Positions 1-8,740 of a stretch of 33,993 nucleotides of DNA are shown piece by piece (the first letter of the stretch is position 1; each line of letters begins with the position of its first letter). The translations under genes and the position numbers were made by a program. Source of the DNA: Chara braunii (lineage: Eukaryota; Streptophyta; Charophyceae; Charales; Characeae); contig BFEA01000007.1 in assembly GCA_003427395.1 (NCBI GenBank), forward strand, positions 4,662,967 through 4,696,959, in the 5' to 3' direction. The notes beneath the pieces are model-generated. The model did not search any database. It was not told the DNA's origin and saw only the letters and a list, made by a program, of their open reading frames with translations.

Positions 1-959
1 GTCGGCGGCAGCCGGGGGAGGTTAAGGTCTCGCGCAGGCTGTTTTGCCTTTCTCTTTTTTGTTCTTTTTTGTTTGGTGTGTTGTCATGTTCTTTAAACAG
101 AACTCCAGCCACGTGGCGCAATCGGACTATTCACTGACTCCTCAGGGGATTGACAGGTTGGGGGGGCGAAGGGGGAGGTGGGGTTAGGGAAGGTCGGGGT
201 GGAGTAAAGGGTTCCAAGTTCGAAGTCAAGAGAGAGAGAGAGAGTTCGAGAGAGAGAGAGAGAATGGGGGGGACTGTGCCAAGCTGTCCATTATGTGACT
301 CTGACACGTGCTACGTTTCTTTTTTGCCTTTTGCCTTCCTGGAAATTTTCCAAGATGCACGTCGGCATTATGGCTCTCATGGCAATGCTACTCTTGACAA
401 GTCCCCCACCCGAAGAGCAACTGCCAAGCAGATTGAATGCTGATTGTTTCATTCATACAATGCAAAACCTGCTTAACATCAGCAGCACTCCTATAGTTGG
501 AGGCACCTTCCAACACCTTCCCCGGGCCAATCATCACTGACATCATCGGAGCCCACCAAACTGAGACTCACCCACATGCGCATGCACTTGCACACATAGC
601 GTCAAAAATTAACAAGCAAGCACGGGGCATACATGCAAGATCGCTTGATCACAAACATATCCAGTGAACACAACAAACAAAGTCTGATTCTGAATCTTTA
701 CCAAAAACATCAACGGGACGAGACCGGATTTTCTCAGAACAGTCTAGAGTTCTTGCACATCACAAGACAAAAACGATGCTGTAAAGGTAAAGAGCTCCCC
801 AAACAAAACACGCAAAGATAAAAAAAAAAGAATGTTCGGTGGTATTCCCTGCTATTTTCTTGCACGCGGGTTTTCATCAATTCTCGGGCAAGAAATGGCA
901 AAAGTGAACCATCTCAGGAAGTATTCCTGGGAAAAACAACCTTCTTCTGACCTTTTAAG
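1..959. other. Anonymous non-coding stretch
   Basis: No open frame here resembles a known protein, and I see no LTR, tRNA or rRNA signature. The only clear structure is an interrupted GA tract near 230-263. Short open frames between 150 and 821 have skewed composition and no domain. The stretch could be decayed repeat or intergenic DNA; I cannot tell which. Confidence 0.6.
230..263. repeat. (AG)n microsatellite, interrupted
   Basis: Two AG runs are separated by a short ttcg interruption. It belongs to the same motif class as the longer GA tracts elsewhere in the window. Confidence 0.9.
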
Positions 960-1059
960 GAGGTGTCAAAACTTCTCTCCTACGACCAGATAGACTATGG
1001 TTTGGAGGGAGATGCACACAACAGATCGGTAGTTCAGTAGGGGGACTACTCGGCCGTTG

Positions 1060-1510
1060 CAGCCCGCGGTGGAGGGCAACAAGGTAAAGGTTGTGGCAGA
1101 GGAAGAGGAGGCTGCAGTCGTGGAGGAAGAGGACCTGGCACCCAGAGGGGTGGTGACGAAGAAAGCTACTACGTGGGAGGAAGGGCCAATCGTCCCTTGC
1201 AAGGTGGCCGAGGACCCAACTCCACATGGGGAAGAGGAAGAGGAGGCACGTGGAACAGAAACTGGGATCGTCCGTATCCACCCCATCCTGGCCTGCCGGA
1301 AGGCAGACTTTGGGAAAATTTGGGAATTACAGAAAACATTTGGCAGGAAAGAAAAGTTGTCGATTAGTGCCTCAAATGTGGTGACCGCAACCACATCGTT
1401 ACCTCTGTCTCTTATACACATCTAGATGTGTATAAGAGACAGTCGTTACCTTCTGCCCAGATTATAAACAACCAAAAGGGAACAACCAGTAGGGGTTTCA
1501 GTTGCCTCTA
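1060..1510 (+). pseudogene. gag: E1 gag C-terminal part: RGG box and CCHC knuckle
   Basis: The frame starting near 1062 reads a Gly/Arg-rich segment with repeated GRGRGG-type motifs (about 1062-1250). A conserved stretch follows, ending just before an in-frame TAG at about 1365. Immediately after it comes a nucleic-acid-binding zinc knuckle of pattern CX2CX4HX4C. The knuckle is split by a 47-bp insertion (38-bp adapter plus a 9-bp duplication) after its His; without it the final Cys falls in register. Gag packages element RNA in virus-like particles. The capsid domain that should precede this is missing. RGG-rich hnRNP-like host proteins are an alternative, but the knuckle and the downstream protease decide for gag. 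Confidence 0.75.
1405..1442. other. Back-to-back Tn5 mosaic ends (Nextera mate-pair junction), artefact
   Basis: Positions 1405-1423 read CTGTCTCTTATACACATCT and 1424-1442 are its exact reverse complement. This is the 38-bp junction formed by two 19-bp Tn5 mosaic ends in Nextera libraries. It is flanked by a perfect 9-bp direct repeat, tcgttacct (1396-1404 and 1443-1451), the length Tn5 transposase duplicates. The engineered hyperactive mosaic end is not expected in a eukaryotic genome. I read it as library adapter built into the assembly. Confidence 0.97.
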
Positions 1511-1716
1511 CAGGAACCTCGGATGCAAGTAGACTGACGTCCTCCCATTCGAAGGTATCCGTGGTAGAAACTGAAAAGTTAACGATCCCCACCTAGTTAG
1601 TTGTCCAGAGGTAGTTAGTGTATGTACCTATCTAGGTGGATCCCTCGCAACCACAGGTGACGAGTTGGCCACTCGTCGCAAAGCGTGGGTCGAAATAAAA
1701 AAAACGGAAAGGGCAA

Positions 1717-2100
1717 CTAATTATCGCAGATCTAGAAGTCAATAAAGTAAGAGAAGGTGGCATGATTGACAGTGGTTCAACACGTAGCTATATTAGTAAG
1801 AAAGGTTTGCAAAAGCTGCGTCTTGGGCTAAAGGTAAAACAATTGGAAGAACCCGTGGTAAGTAAATTGGCGAATAGTATTGAGATTGTGACGGATAGAT
1901 AGGTGGAAGGGATCCAAACATACTTCCGGCTCGAAGCAGAGGGGAAGGTGGAATGCGTTCTCCACTCTTTGACTCTCTTAGTGGAAGATAGTCTCCCTTT
2001 TGACATTCTCTTAGGCACATATTGGAGGGAAGCTGCGGACGCGGATGTAAAGTTGAGGGACCATGAGTGTTGGCTCCCTAGTCCGCAAGGTGGGAAGAAG
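1717..2100 (+). pseudogene. E1 aspartic protease region
   Basis: A retropepsin-like protease that would cut the Gag-Pol polyprotein. The active-site motif IDSGSTRSYIS is intact, with the catalytic Asp codon at 1768-1770. A hydrophobic LPFDILLG-type flap/core motif follows near 2000-2020, as in other gypsy proteases. The frame has one stop (TAG, about 1900) and otherwise runs on into RT. It is one of the better preserved pieces of E1. The same DSGSTRSYIS motif occurs in E2 (19614), so E1 and E2 are related lineages. Confidence 0.8.
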
Positions 2101-2289
2101 AAAATCCGCCTATTTCATGAATCCGGTAAGGAAAGCAGCTTAGCTCATTGTTGCACGAGTGCCCCCGCGTTCGCCCGCCATGTAAAGAAGTATAATCTGC
2201 ATGATCAAGTGTTTGTGGCATATGTGCGCCCAATCAACGAAGGTGAAGCTAAGGAAAAGGCAAAATCCTGTGAAATTAAGAAAATTCTG

Positions 2290-3175
2290 AAAGAATTCGC
2301 AGATGTGGCAGAGTCCCCAGGTGGTGTGGTGGAACGACCAATTAAACATCGCATTGAAATTATCCTTGGAAGCCAAATTCCAAAGGGCCCGATTTATAGA
2401 ATGTCACCCAAAGAACTAGATGTATTGCGAACCCTGCTCGATGAAATGTTGGAAAAGCGATGGATAAGGCCTAGCTCCTCGCCTTATGGTGCGCCAACGC
2501 TATTTGTGCCAAAGAAAGATGGCGGGGTCCACATGTGTATTGATTATAGAAGGTGAAATGATATAACTGTCAAAAACGCTGAGCCATTATCCAAAATTGA
2601 TGATTTGTTGGATAGAGTTCAAGGAAGCACGTTTTTCACAAAAAATGATTTGAAGTTTGGCTACCATCAAATTGAGGTAGTGCCAAAAGACCAATATAAG
2701 ATTGCCTTTCGTACAAGGTATGGGCACTATGAATTCATTGTGTTGCCCTTTGGTCTTAGTAATGCACCTGCAACTTTCCAATGGACAATGAATGAACTTT
2801 TCTGTGGATGGCTTGATGAATTCGTTGTTATATATCTATAGATGATATCTTGATTTTTAGTAAAAGTCTGAGTGAACACTTTGAGCACCTTCGACTTGTG
2901 CCAAATAAGTTGCGAGAGGCAAAGTTGAAATTGAACCCGAAGAAGTGTGAGTGGGCAAAGTGTCAGGTACTTGCAAAAATTGCAGCTATTCGAGACTGGC
3001 CCAATCCGCGTACATTGACGAAACTACGAACATTCCTTGGATTCGCTAACTACTATCGTAAGTTCGTAAGACACTTCACGATAATTGCTGCTCCCCTTCG
3101 CAGACTATTGAAGAATGAAACGATCTGGAAGTGGGGCCAAGACTGTACGTCTTCGTTTAAGCGTCTAAGAAATGT
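2290..3175 (+). pseudogene. E1 reverse transcriptase, frameshifted at the catalytic box
   Basis: RNA-dependent DNA polymerase of the gypsy type. Visible RT blocks in order: [50 protein letters not shown] (first catalytic Asp kept) and LPFGLSNAPATFQ. A TGA follows CIDYRR near 2554. At 2830-2845 the frame breaks exactly at the YxDD box: the upstream frame ends in a TAG and the DDILIFS continuation lies in another frame. About 15-20 residues of the palm/connection usual in this family are missing near 2970, before the RDWP..TKLRTFLGFANYYR block. No active enzyme can be made from this copy. Confidence 0.9.
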
Positions 3176-3640
3176 TTGATTAACTATCCGGTTTTGAAAG
3201 TTGCTGATCCTTCTTTGCCCTTTGTTGTTACTACCGACGCCAGTCAGTACGGGATAGGCGCTGTACTCCAGCAAAATGACGGGAATGGATACAGGCCTGT
3301 CGAGTTTATGTCCCGACGACTGCCTAGTGAGAAAGTCGTCGCTTCCACGTATGAAAGAGAGCTATATGCACTCCGGGAAGCTTTGGATCATTGGCGTCAT
3401 TATCTCTTAGGTTGCCACCTCAAAGTGTACTTAGACCATGAGACACTTCGCTGGCTAAAGACGTAGACCCGGATGACATCTAAACTGACTAGGTGGGCTG
3501 CAAAAATTGATCAATATGACTTTGAACCAAAGCCCGTAAAGTGTAAGTATGACATTGTTGCCGACGCACTAAGTCGAACATCTGATTTCTTCGGTGCTAT
3601 TGTAACGTATTTAGACATAGGCATCGATTTATAAGATGAG
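3176..3640 (+). pseudogene. E1 RNase H domain
   Basis: RNase H of a gypsy Pol, which degrades the RNA strand of the RNA:DNA hybrid. The acidic positions are visible as TTDAS, TYERELYAL and YLDHETLRWL. A TAG follows the last motif at about 3464-3466. Homology continues past it through the conserved tail that ends DIVADALSR (about 3550-3580), so the stop is a mutation inside the domain. The start is placed where the frame resumes after the RT/connection break near 3175. Confidence 0.85.
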
Positions 3641-3679
3641 ATTAGGAATGCTTATTCCACTGATCCTGTTTATAGTGCT

Positions 3680-4340
3680 ATGCTGAAACGTGCTCAAGAA
3701 GCGCCACACAAATTTCCTAACTATCGGGTAACCCAAGGACTGCTGTTTGAAAGAACTGATGTGCAAGATAGGCTTTGTATTCCAAACAACGAAGAGATCA
3801 AAAGTGTGATCTTAGGGGAATGCCATGGTATCGAAGGCCATTTCGGGTGGAGAAAAACCTACGTTAATCTCTTGCGTTCTTACACCTGGCCTCGAATGAA
3901 ACCTGATTGTATTGCATATGTGCAAGGCTGTCAAGTCTGCCTTGGTCTATTGAAGCCCTTGCCTATCCGAACAGGTCTTGGAGATTGTGTCCATGGATTT
4001 CATGGACACTAAGGTGAAAAGCAGGAATGGAAAAAGCCAAGTTATGGTAATTGTTGATAGGTTCAGCAAGTTTGCAGTTTTTGTAGCATTGCCTGCGGAA
4101 GCTAAAACTGACTTAGTAATTCGGGAATTCTTTAACCATTGGGTGAAAGACTACGAACATCCCTTGACTATCGTTAGTGACAAAGACTCTCGGTTGACCA
4201 GTGAACAATGGCAGCAACTAATGAGTGTCTATAGCTCTAAGCTGACAATGTCATCAGGCCGACACCCTGAGACAAGTGGGCAAACTTAGCAAATGAATAA
4301 GATTTTGCAGCAAACACTACGTATGTACATTCGTCCCGAT
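3680..4340 (+). pseudogene. E1 integrase: H2C2 finger and catalytic core with Glu-to-stop
   Basis: Integrase inserts the cDNA into the chromosome. The N-terminal H2C2 zinc finger (GECHGIEGH ... GCQVC) lies at about 3817-3942. Roughly 11 residues normally between CQVC and LGLLKPLPI are missing, and the frame changes near 3975. In the core, the first catalytic Asp is at 3995-3997 (SMDFMD) and the second at 4179-4181 (VSDKD). The third DD35E position, 36 codons on, falls exactly on the TAG at 4287-4289, so the catalytic Glu codon is now a stop. A second stop lies near 4341. Confidence 0.9.
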
Positions 4341-4361
4341 TAGGTTGATTGGGATGAACAT

Positions 4362-5081
4362 TTGCCCAAAGTTGCTACTGTCGACAATAACTCTATGCAC
4401 TTGTCTTCTTGCAGAACTCCGATGGAGTTACATTTGGGATGGAGTCCTCGCAGGTCTATAGATTGTTTAAACCTAGATAGAGTACATAAACTTCCGCTAG
4501 GAACCAGAGAGTTTGCAATGCATCAAAAAGATTCAGAAAAGGTAAAGGAAAACATAATAAAAGCGCAACATCAAATGATTGAACAAACCAAAAAACACAG
4601 GAGACCTTCTCAGTTTGCTGTAGGTGATCTGGTTTGGGTAAAATCGAAGGAATTTATCCCAGAGGAAAACATATCTCAGAAATTGTTACCTGCCTACAGA
4701 GGACCTTGGCAAGTATTGGATGTGGTAGGAGATGTGGATGGACCCTCCTATGTTATTGAGATACCTCCACACTTGCATACCTACCCGGTGTTCCACACGT
4801 CAAAGCTCTTACCTTGTGTAACTAATGAACTATTTCCCAGTCGAAGGTCAGCAATTCCTCCAAGTATGGATGGGAAATTTGATGTTGATAAGATCGTTGC
4901 TGAAAGAATTATCCAGATTGGAAGCAGAGGTAGACCTCATCGGCAATATAAAGTCAGATTTGCATATCAAGGTCCAAGTGAAGACTGCTGGTTTACTAGG
5001 GAAGAGCTAATTGAAACTGCACCGAACATAGTATCTTACTATGAAAGAGTAAGAAGAGGTGTCAATCTTGTGGACAAATAA
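4362..5081 (+). pseudogene. E1 integrase C-terminus with chromodomain-like tail
   Basis: An open frame of about 240 codons reads the integrase C-terminal domain: a GDLVWVKS motif at about 4625-4650, LLPAYRGPWQVLDVVGDVDGP, and PPHLHTYPVFHTSKLLP. It then enters a chromodomain-like module (VDKIVAERI ... YKVRFAYQGPSEDCWFTREEL, about 4885-5015) ending ...YYERVRR. In chromoviruses this tail targets integration to particular chromatin marks. The frame is intact to its TAA, in contrast to the damaged upstream core. No start codon is implied, since it is part of Pol. Confidence 0.88.
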
Positions 5082-5120
5082 GAACTTTCTCAGAGGACTT
5101 CGAAATTAGGCCGGCAAGAG

Positions 5121-6180
5121 TAAAAGGGCCTTTACGAATTAGACCCCAGACGAATACCCCAACAGCAAGGGGCCTTGTCGGCCAGAACTTAAATTCACGA
5201 GCAGCAACCTAAAAGACAAAGTTCCTGAGGCAAATATCGCATCCATAATGAAATGAAAAGTCATTTTGAACAGTCACAAACAGGTCCTGCACGAACAGGT
5301 ATCGGACACAGTTTTCAAGATTGAGTTAGGGTCATGTCTCCTCGATGGAAAGTCATATCTGTTTGGCAATGAGTCGAAGGCCACAGTCCCAGTCCAGTCA
5401 TAATCCCACGAGTCAGGCCTGATCCAAACCAGGAGTCCAAAAGATAGGCCGGATGGCCCAAAGCAGCAGCAGACCATGGGAAAAGATACTGGGACACACA
5501 CTTTGCAACAACGGGTATTGGGCAGGAGTCCCAGACACTTGAGGCTGAATGCAGGCCACACCAGGCCAGTGCAACACTATAAGGGACTGGCCAGCCTCCC
5601 ATTTGACAGATGCTCATCTCGAATGAGAGTGTGGAAGTGTCGTGGCACTTGTGCACCAGATGTGTGTGAGCTGCACTAGGCTGAAGAACAGCGCTATGTG
5701 GGAAGGAAGAGAGTGCTGGGTAGTGGGAAGGCAGCCATAGCTGCGCCAGCGCTAGTTAGTATGTTAGTAGGGATAGTCAGTAGGAGATACCAGTGAGTAG
5801 TATTCAGAGTAGATCCTCGTGTGATAGGGAGTGTGCATGCATGATGAGTGAGGGTTGACCAAGACTATAGACATAGAGGGAGAGAGAGAAGAAGGCAGAC
5901 TAGAGAGGGGGAAGTGTGAGCTATGGTGATACTTATCTGTTGAGCGCTGTTGTTGACGTTTGGTAGCTGGCGCTGATGAGCGCCAGGCTTGGAACTCATG
6001 TTGTTCAAAGAAGACTTGTAACTCCGTTCAGCGCAATACAGTTTGAACTCACGAAGTTCTCTCTGTAATTCTGGGTTTGATAATTGAGTTGAGCTTCCTG
6101 GTTCTCATTCATCTTCTATTGGGTTTTGTGTGAGACTTCGCAATCTGTGAAATCAATGTATATGCGTGTGATCTGATGCA
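5121..6180 (+). repeat. E1 probable 3' LTR
   Basis: The LTR start is inferred from the match between the E1 tail (purine-rich ...ggccggcaagag then taaaaggg) and the E4 tail (...ggctggcgggaa then tgaaaggg at 26077); TA here would be a mutated TG. Within it lie GCAGCCATAGCTGCG (5731-5745) and an inverted repeat, CTGGCGCT-GATG-AGCGCCAG (5967-5986), both also found in the E3 LTRs at comparable spacing. The 3' end at 6180 is a guess from a TGCA and the E3 spacing. No partner 5' LTR lies in the window. Confidence 0.5.
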
Positions 6181-6454
6181 CTCCAGCAAGTGATGAACAG
6201 TCGGGTTCCTTGCATATTAAAAGTTTTCCCTTCCCCTTCCTGCAAGATTTGTTGTTCGCATGGGTTTTTCATTGTGTGCCATTGAACGAACCAGTTTGTG
6301 GACTGTAATAGTCTGTGACTGAAATTAAGGGTATACTCACATGGCACCCAAACCTCAAAAACTTGAGGTGTTTGAGAAAAGGAGCTAGTGTAGTTTCCAA
6401 AATGATGCTCGAGCGTTGTACCCAATGGTTCACCCTAAAAAAGTCAGATTTTTT
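6181..6454. other. Anonymous flank between E1 LTR and SINE
   Basis: No coding, RNA or repeat signature was recognised. It ends at the left target-site duplication of the SINE. Confidence 0.5.
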
Positions 6455-6467
6455 AACTCACTATTTT

Positions 6468-6645
6468 CTTTTTCTAAATAATTTTCTTTCGAAAGGGCTA
6501 TGGCGTTGAGATATCATCATTTGAATTGAACAGCCCTAGGTAATTCAGAGTTGCAGTATTGTACTCGTTCACTTCAAGTGGAGTTTGAACTCAGGTGTGT
6601 ATTTCAACAGCTTGGTGGTGTACCAACTGAGCTAGGCCAATTGGC
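6468..6645 (-). mobile_element. tRNA-derived SINE, copy 1
   Basis: Read on the minus strand from 6645, the element begins with a tRNA-like head. It has a near-perfect RNA polymerase III A box (TAGCTCAGTTGGT, about 6622-6634) and, about 40 nt on, a B box (GAGTTCAAACTC, about 6583-6594). A tRNA-unrelated body of roughly 90 nt follows and ends in an A-rich tail. A 13-bp target-site duplication with one mismatch flanks it: AACTCACTATTTT (6455-6467) and AACTCGCTATTTT (6646-6658). The same body occurs at 22174-22339. It is non-coding and would need a LINE's reverse transcriptase to move. Confidence 0.85.
6589..6645 (-). promoter_or_regulatory. Pol III internal promoter (A and B boxes) of SINE copy 1
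   Basis: The A box is TAGCTCAGTTGGT and the B box GAGTTCAAACTC on the minus strand. Both are close to the eukaryotic tRNA consensus, and their spacing is that of a tRNA without an intron. Confidence 0.7.
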
Positions 6646-6659
6646 AACTCGCTATTTTT

Positions 6660-7095
6660 TCAAATATAATGCCCCTTTGAATATAATGCCCGCGTAGTAT
6701 ATTTGAATGTGGCATCGGTAGAATGCCTTGTAGGGGGGAGGGGCGGGGAGTGTACATATGGTTTGAGGGGGTTGAAAGGGGTCTTAACTTCAAAAGGGTG
6801 TGCTTTGGTTTGGTTCTTCTATTTTGTTTTGTTGTGTTATTCGTCTTTTAATTAATTGGGAATTCTAAAGTGGCCGCCAACTGAAAGTTGCTTGCATTGC
6901 AATTCTACACAACACATCCTGGGAGACCGCCAACCTTTTTTTTTTTTACGGATTTTTGGTTAGAAAGTGATTGGGGGCCTTACCAAAGTTGCTTCCAATT
7001 TATTGAATTTAATGCCCGGGCACAAACTTGTAATTTTGTATATACAACGCCTGAGCGCAAACTTGTAGTTTTCTATACAATGCTTGGGTGTTGCT
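6660..7095. other. AT-rich anonymous stretch with a short imperfect repeat
   Basis: No gene was recognised. A motif close to GCACAAACTTGTAATTTT recurs at about 7019 and 7052, and in part at 7286, giving a degenerate repeat of about 33 bp. Confidence 0.4.
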
Positions 7096-7099
7096 TCTG

Positions 7100-7243
7100 G
7101 GTGAAGACGGTAGTGGGCTTGGGGGCAACATGGTCACATGTCGGCGAATGGGAGCATGTTTTTTGCATCGTTGATCATAGAGACTAAAAAATCAGTGACT
7201 GGTGCCAAGTTGTAACAAGGTTGTGGCTGGATCGTCTCCTTTC
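7100..7243 (+). pseudogene. Decayed 3' end of an organellar SSU rRNA gene
   Basis: The segment AGTGACTGG..AAGTTGTAACAAGG followed by TGTGGCTGGATC..CTCCTTT (about 7193-7240) matches the conserved 3' terminus of bacterial/plastid-type 16S rRNA. That includes the decoding-site strand GTAACAAGG and the terminal CTCCTTT next to the anti-Shine-Dalgarno site. About 16 nt that normally form helix 45 are deleted. Weaker similarity (GGTGAAgACG...GGGCtTG, ATGGGAGC) extends upstream to about 7100. This is most likely a nuclear insertion of plastid or mitochondrial DNA. TGTGGCTGGAT is also seen in plant mitochondrial SSU, so I leave the source organelle open. Confidence 0.6.
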
Positions 7244-7259
7244 CAATATAATTATTGAA

Positions 7260-7840
7260 ACTACGGTTGAATGTTTAAATAAATCGGCGCACAAACTTGT
7301 GAAACGGTTTTCACCTTTGCAGTAGCAGATGCAAAAACCCGTGACCTACCCCTAAAGTTGTTTGTCTAAGGCCGTTGTAGATGCGAGGCTTGAGTAGGTT
7401 CGAGTTGCTTACCTGTAGGGTAGGAGTCGTAGCTCAAGTCTGGTCGTAGATGCGGTATGTCTGAAGGGTCAACCTAGTGGTAGCTGCTACAGTACTGAAA
7501 GGGCAAGTAGGAAGGTCTAGAGTCTTCTAGGACTGCCCCTTCGAGAGTCTCAGAAGAAGTCCGTAGGCAAGTGGGCAAGTGGGTAGACTTACCACGTCCT
7601 GTCAGCGGTACTCAGTCCCAGTCGCACTATGTCCAGCCAGCAAGTATCATGTGGTGGTGGAAAGGAGCAGACCAACGACCAAGAGAAGTATGAATCAAGA
7701 GGCAGCGTCCAGTTATTCATTGATTCAGACTGTGAGCCATGCGGAAGCGTTGCTTGAATGACTTGTGCAAGGAGGTCTGCGAGTGCCCGAGGAAGAAGTG
7801 GGCTGAGAGGGAGACGAAGCGGCTATAGTTGGTGGAGGGT
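7260..7840. other. Anonymous stretch
   Basis: No protein, RNA or LTR feature was recognised between the rRNA remnant and the LTR-like region that starts near 7840. Confidence 0.4.
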
Positions 7841-8260
7841 TAGAATGCAACCATAGCTGCTATAGGTTACAGGTAGTCTACAACGTGCATGTGAGTGAGT
7901 GTGCAGTGAGTTGTGTGCGTGTGTAGGATATCCAGGGAGATCCAGTGTAGCGTGCGTTTGAACAGTGTTGAGGATACAGCGTGGAAGGGTGTTGTGAGGG
8001 CGCTCGAGCGCCATAGCCATTCGAAGTGAGTTGAATCTGAACTGTGTTCTCGGCCATGATATCTCTGAGCTTTGTGTCTGCGCTTGTTGCCAGTGTGATT
8101 GCCATCTGTTTTCATGCATGTTGAATGAGAAGAAGAGTCCGATTGCAATCGTATCAGACATGGTTCCTGCTGTTCCACCCGCCATCGTCGTCGTCAAGAG
8201 GAAGAAGGAGGTGCCATAGCTGCGCCGTTGCAGGAAGACTCCACGTATCTGCATAGACAA

Positions 8261-8264
<4 letters not shown>

Positions 8265-8309
<45 letters not shown>
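8265..8309. repeat. (GA)n microsatellite
   Basis: An uninterrupted GA dinucleotide run of about 45 bp inside the LTR-like region. Confidence 0.95.
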
Positions 8310-8310
<1 letters not shown>

Positions 8311-8622
8311 CAATAGAAGATGGGTTGTGCGGTTCAAGGAAGAAGGTGGCGGCCATAGCCGTTGAGCTCGGACACGGAGAGGAAGACGGAGGAGGAGACT
8401 AGAAGTGAGGGAGAAGATAAAGTTGGAAAGAAGACAGAAGGTGAAGGAGGAAGGAGAGAGAAAGGAAGGAAAAGAAGCCATAGACGGGGGTGAAGGTGAA
8501 AAAACGAAGGAGGAGAGAGAAGCCATAACCAAGGGTGAAGGTGAAGAGAGGAGGAAGGTGAAGATTGATGAAGGAGAAGGTGTCGGCAGCCATAGGCGAG
8601 CATACCGAAGTTGATTGGATCG

Positions 8623-8706
8623 TTGACCAGCGTTGACCAAGGTGGTTACCAGCGTTGACCGCAGTGTTGACCAGTGTTGACCAATTCCGTTGATCGAAGT
8701 TTGACC
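8623..8706 (+). promoter_or_regulatory. Cluster of six TTGACC motifs
   Basis: TTGACC occurs at 8623, 8633, 8655, 8667, 8677 and 8701, mostly as GTTGACCA. TTGAC(C/T) is the W-box core bound by plant WRKY factors. The motif content is seen directly; a regulatory role is inference, and the cluster may equally be a decayed 10-12-bp tandem repeat. Confidence 0.4.
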
Positions 8707-8740
8707 AAGCGGGAGTTGGTATATTTTTGCCAAGCCTTCA

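Larger units (their letters stand above)
1060..6180 (+). mobile_element. E1: 5'-truncated Ty3/gypsy chromovirus-type retrotransposon
   Basis: The order gag RGG box, CCHC knuckle, protease, RT, RNase H, H2C2 integrase, chromodomain, LTR is that of a Metaviridae chromovirus. The gag N-terminus and 5' LTR are not seen, so the left end is a truncation. Pol is spread over all three plus frames with several stops. In-frame gaps relative to E3-type relatives are visible near 2970 (RT/connection) and 3940 (after the H2C2 finger). The right end is a guess: an LTR-like start at 5121 and a TGCA at 6177-6180. The copy is dead but nearly full length for pol. Confidence 0.85.
7840..8740 (+). repeat. LTR-like region, possible 5' LTR of E2
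   Basis: This region carries signals shared with the other LTRs here: CCATAGCTGC at 7851-7860, the perfect palindrome GGCGCTCGAGCGCC at 7999-8012, GTGCCATAGCTGCGCC at 8211-8226, and further CCATA variants near 8353, 8478, 8522 and 8589. It also has a GA tract, as the E4 LTR does. It lies upstream of E2 gag. I could not find a clean TG...CA boundary or a convincing primer-binding site (a TTGGTAT at 8716-8722 is the only candidate), so the assignment is tentative. Confidence 0.35.

Noticed and set aside
7823-8733. Long minus-strand open frames with Ser/Leu repeats
   Set aside because: They are translations of the GA tract and purine-rich DNA. Composition explains them.
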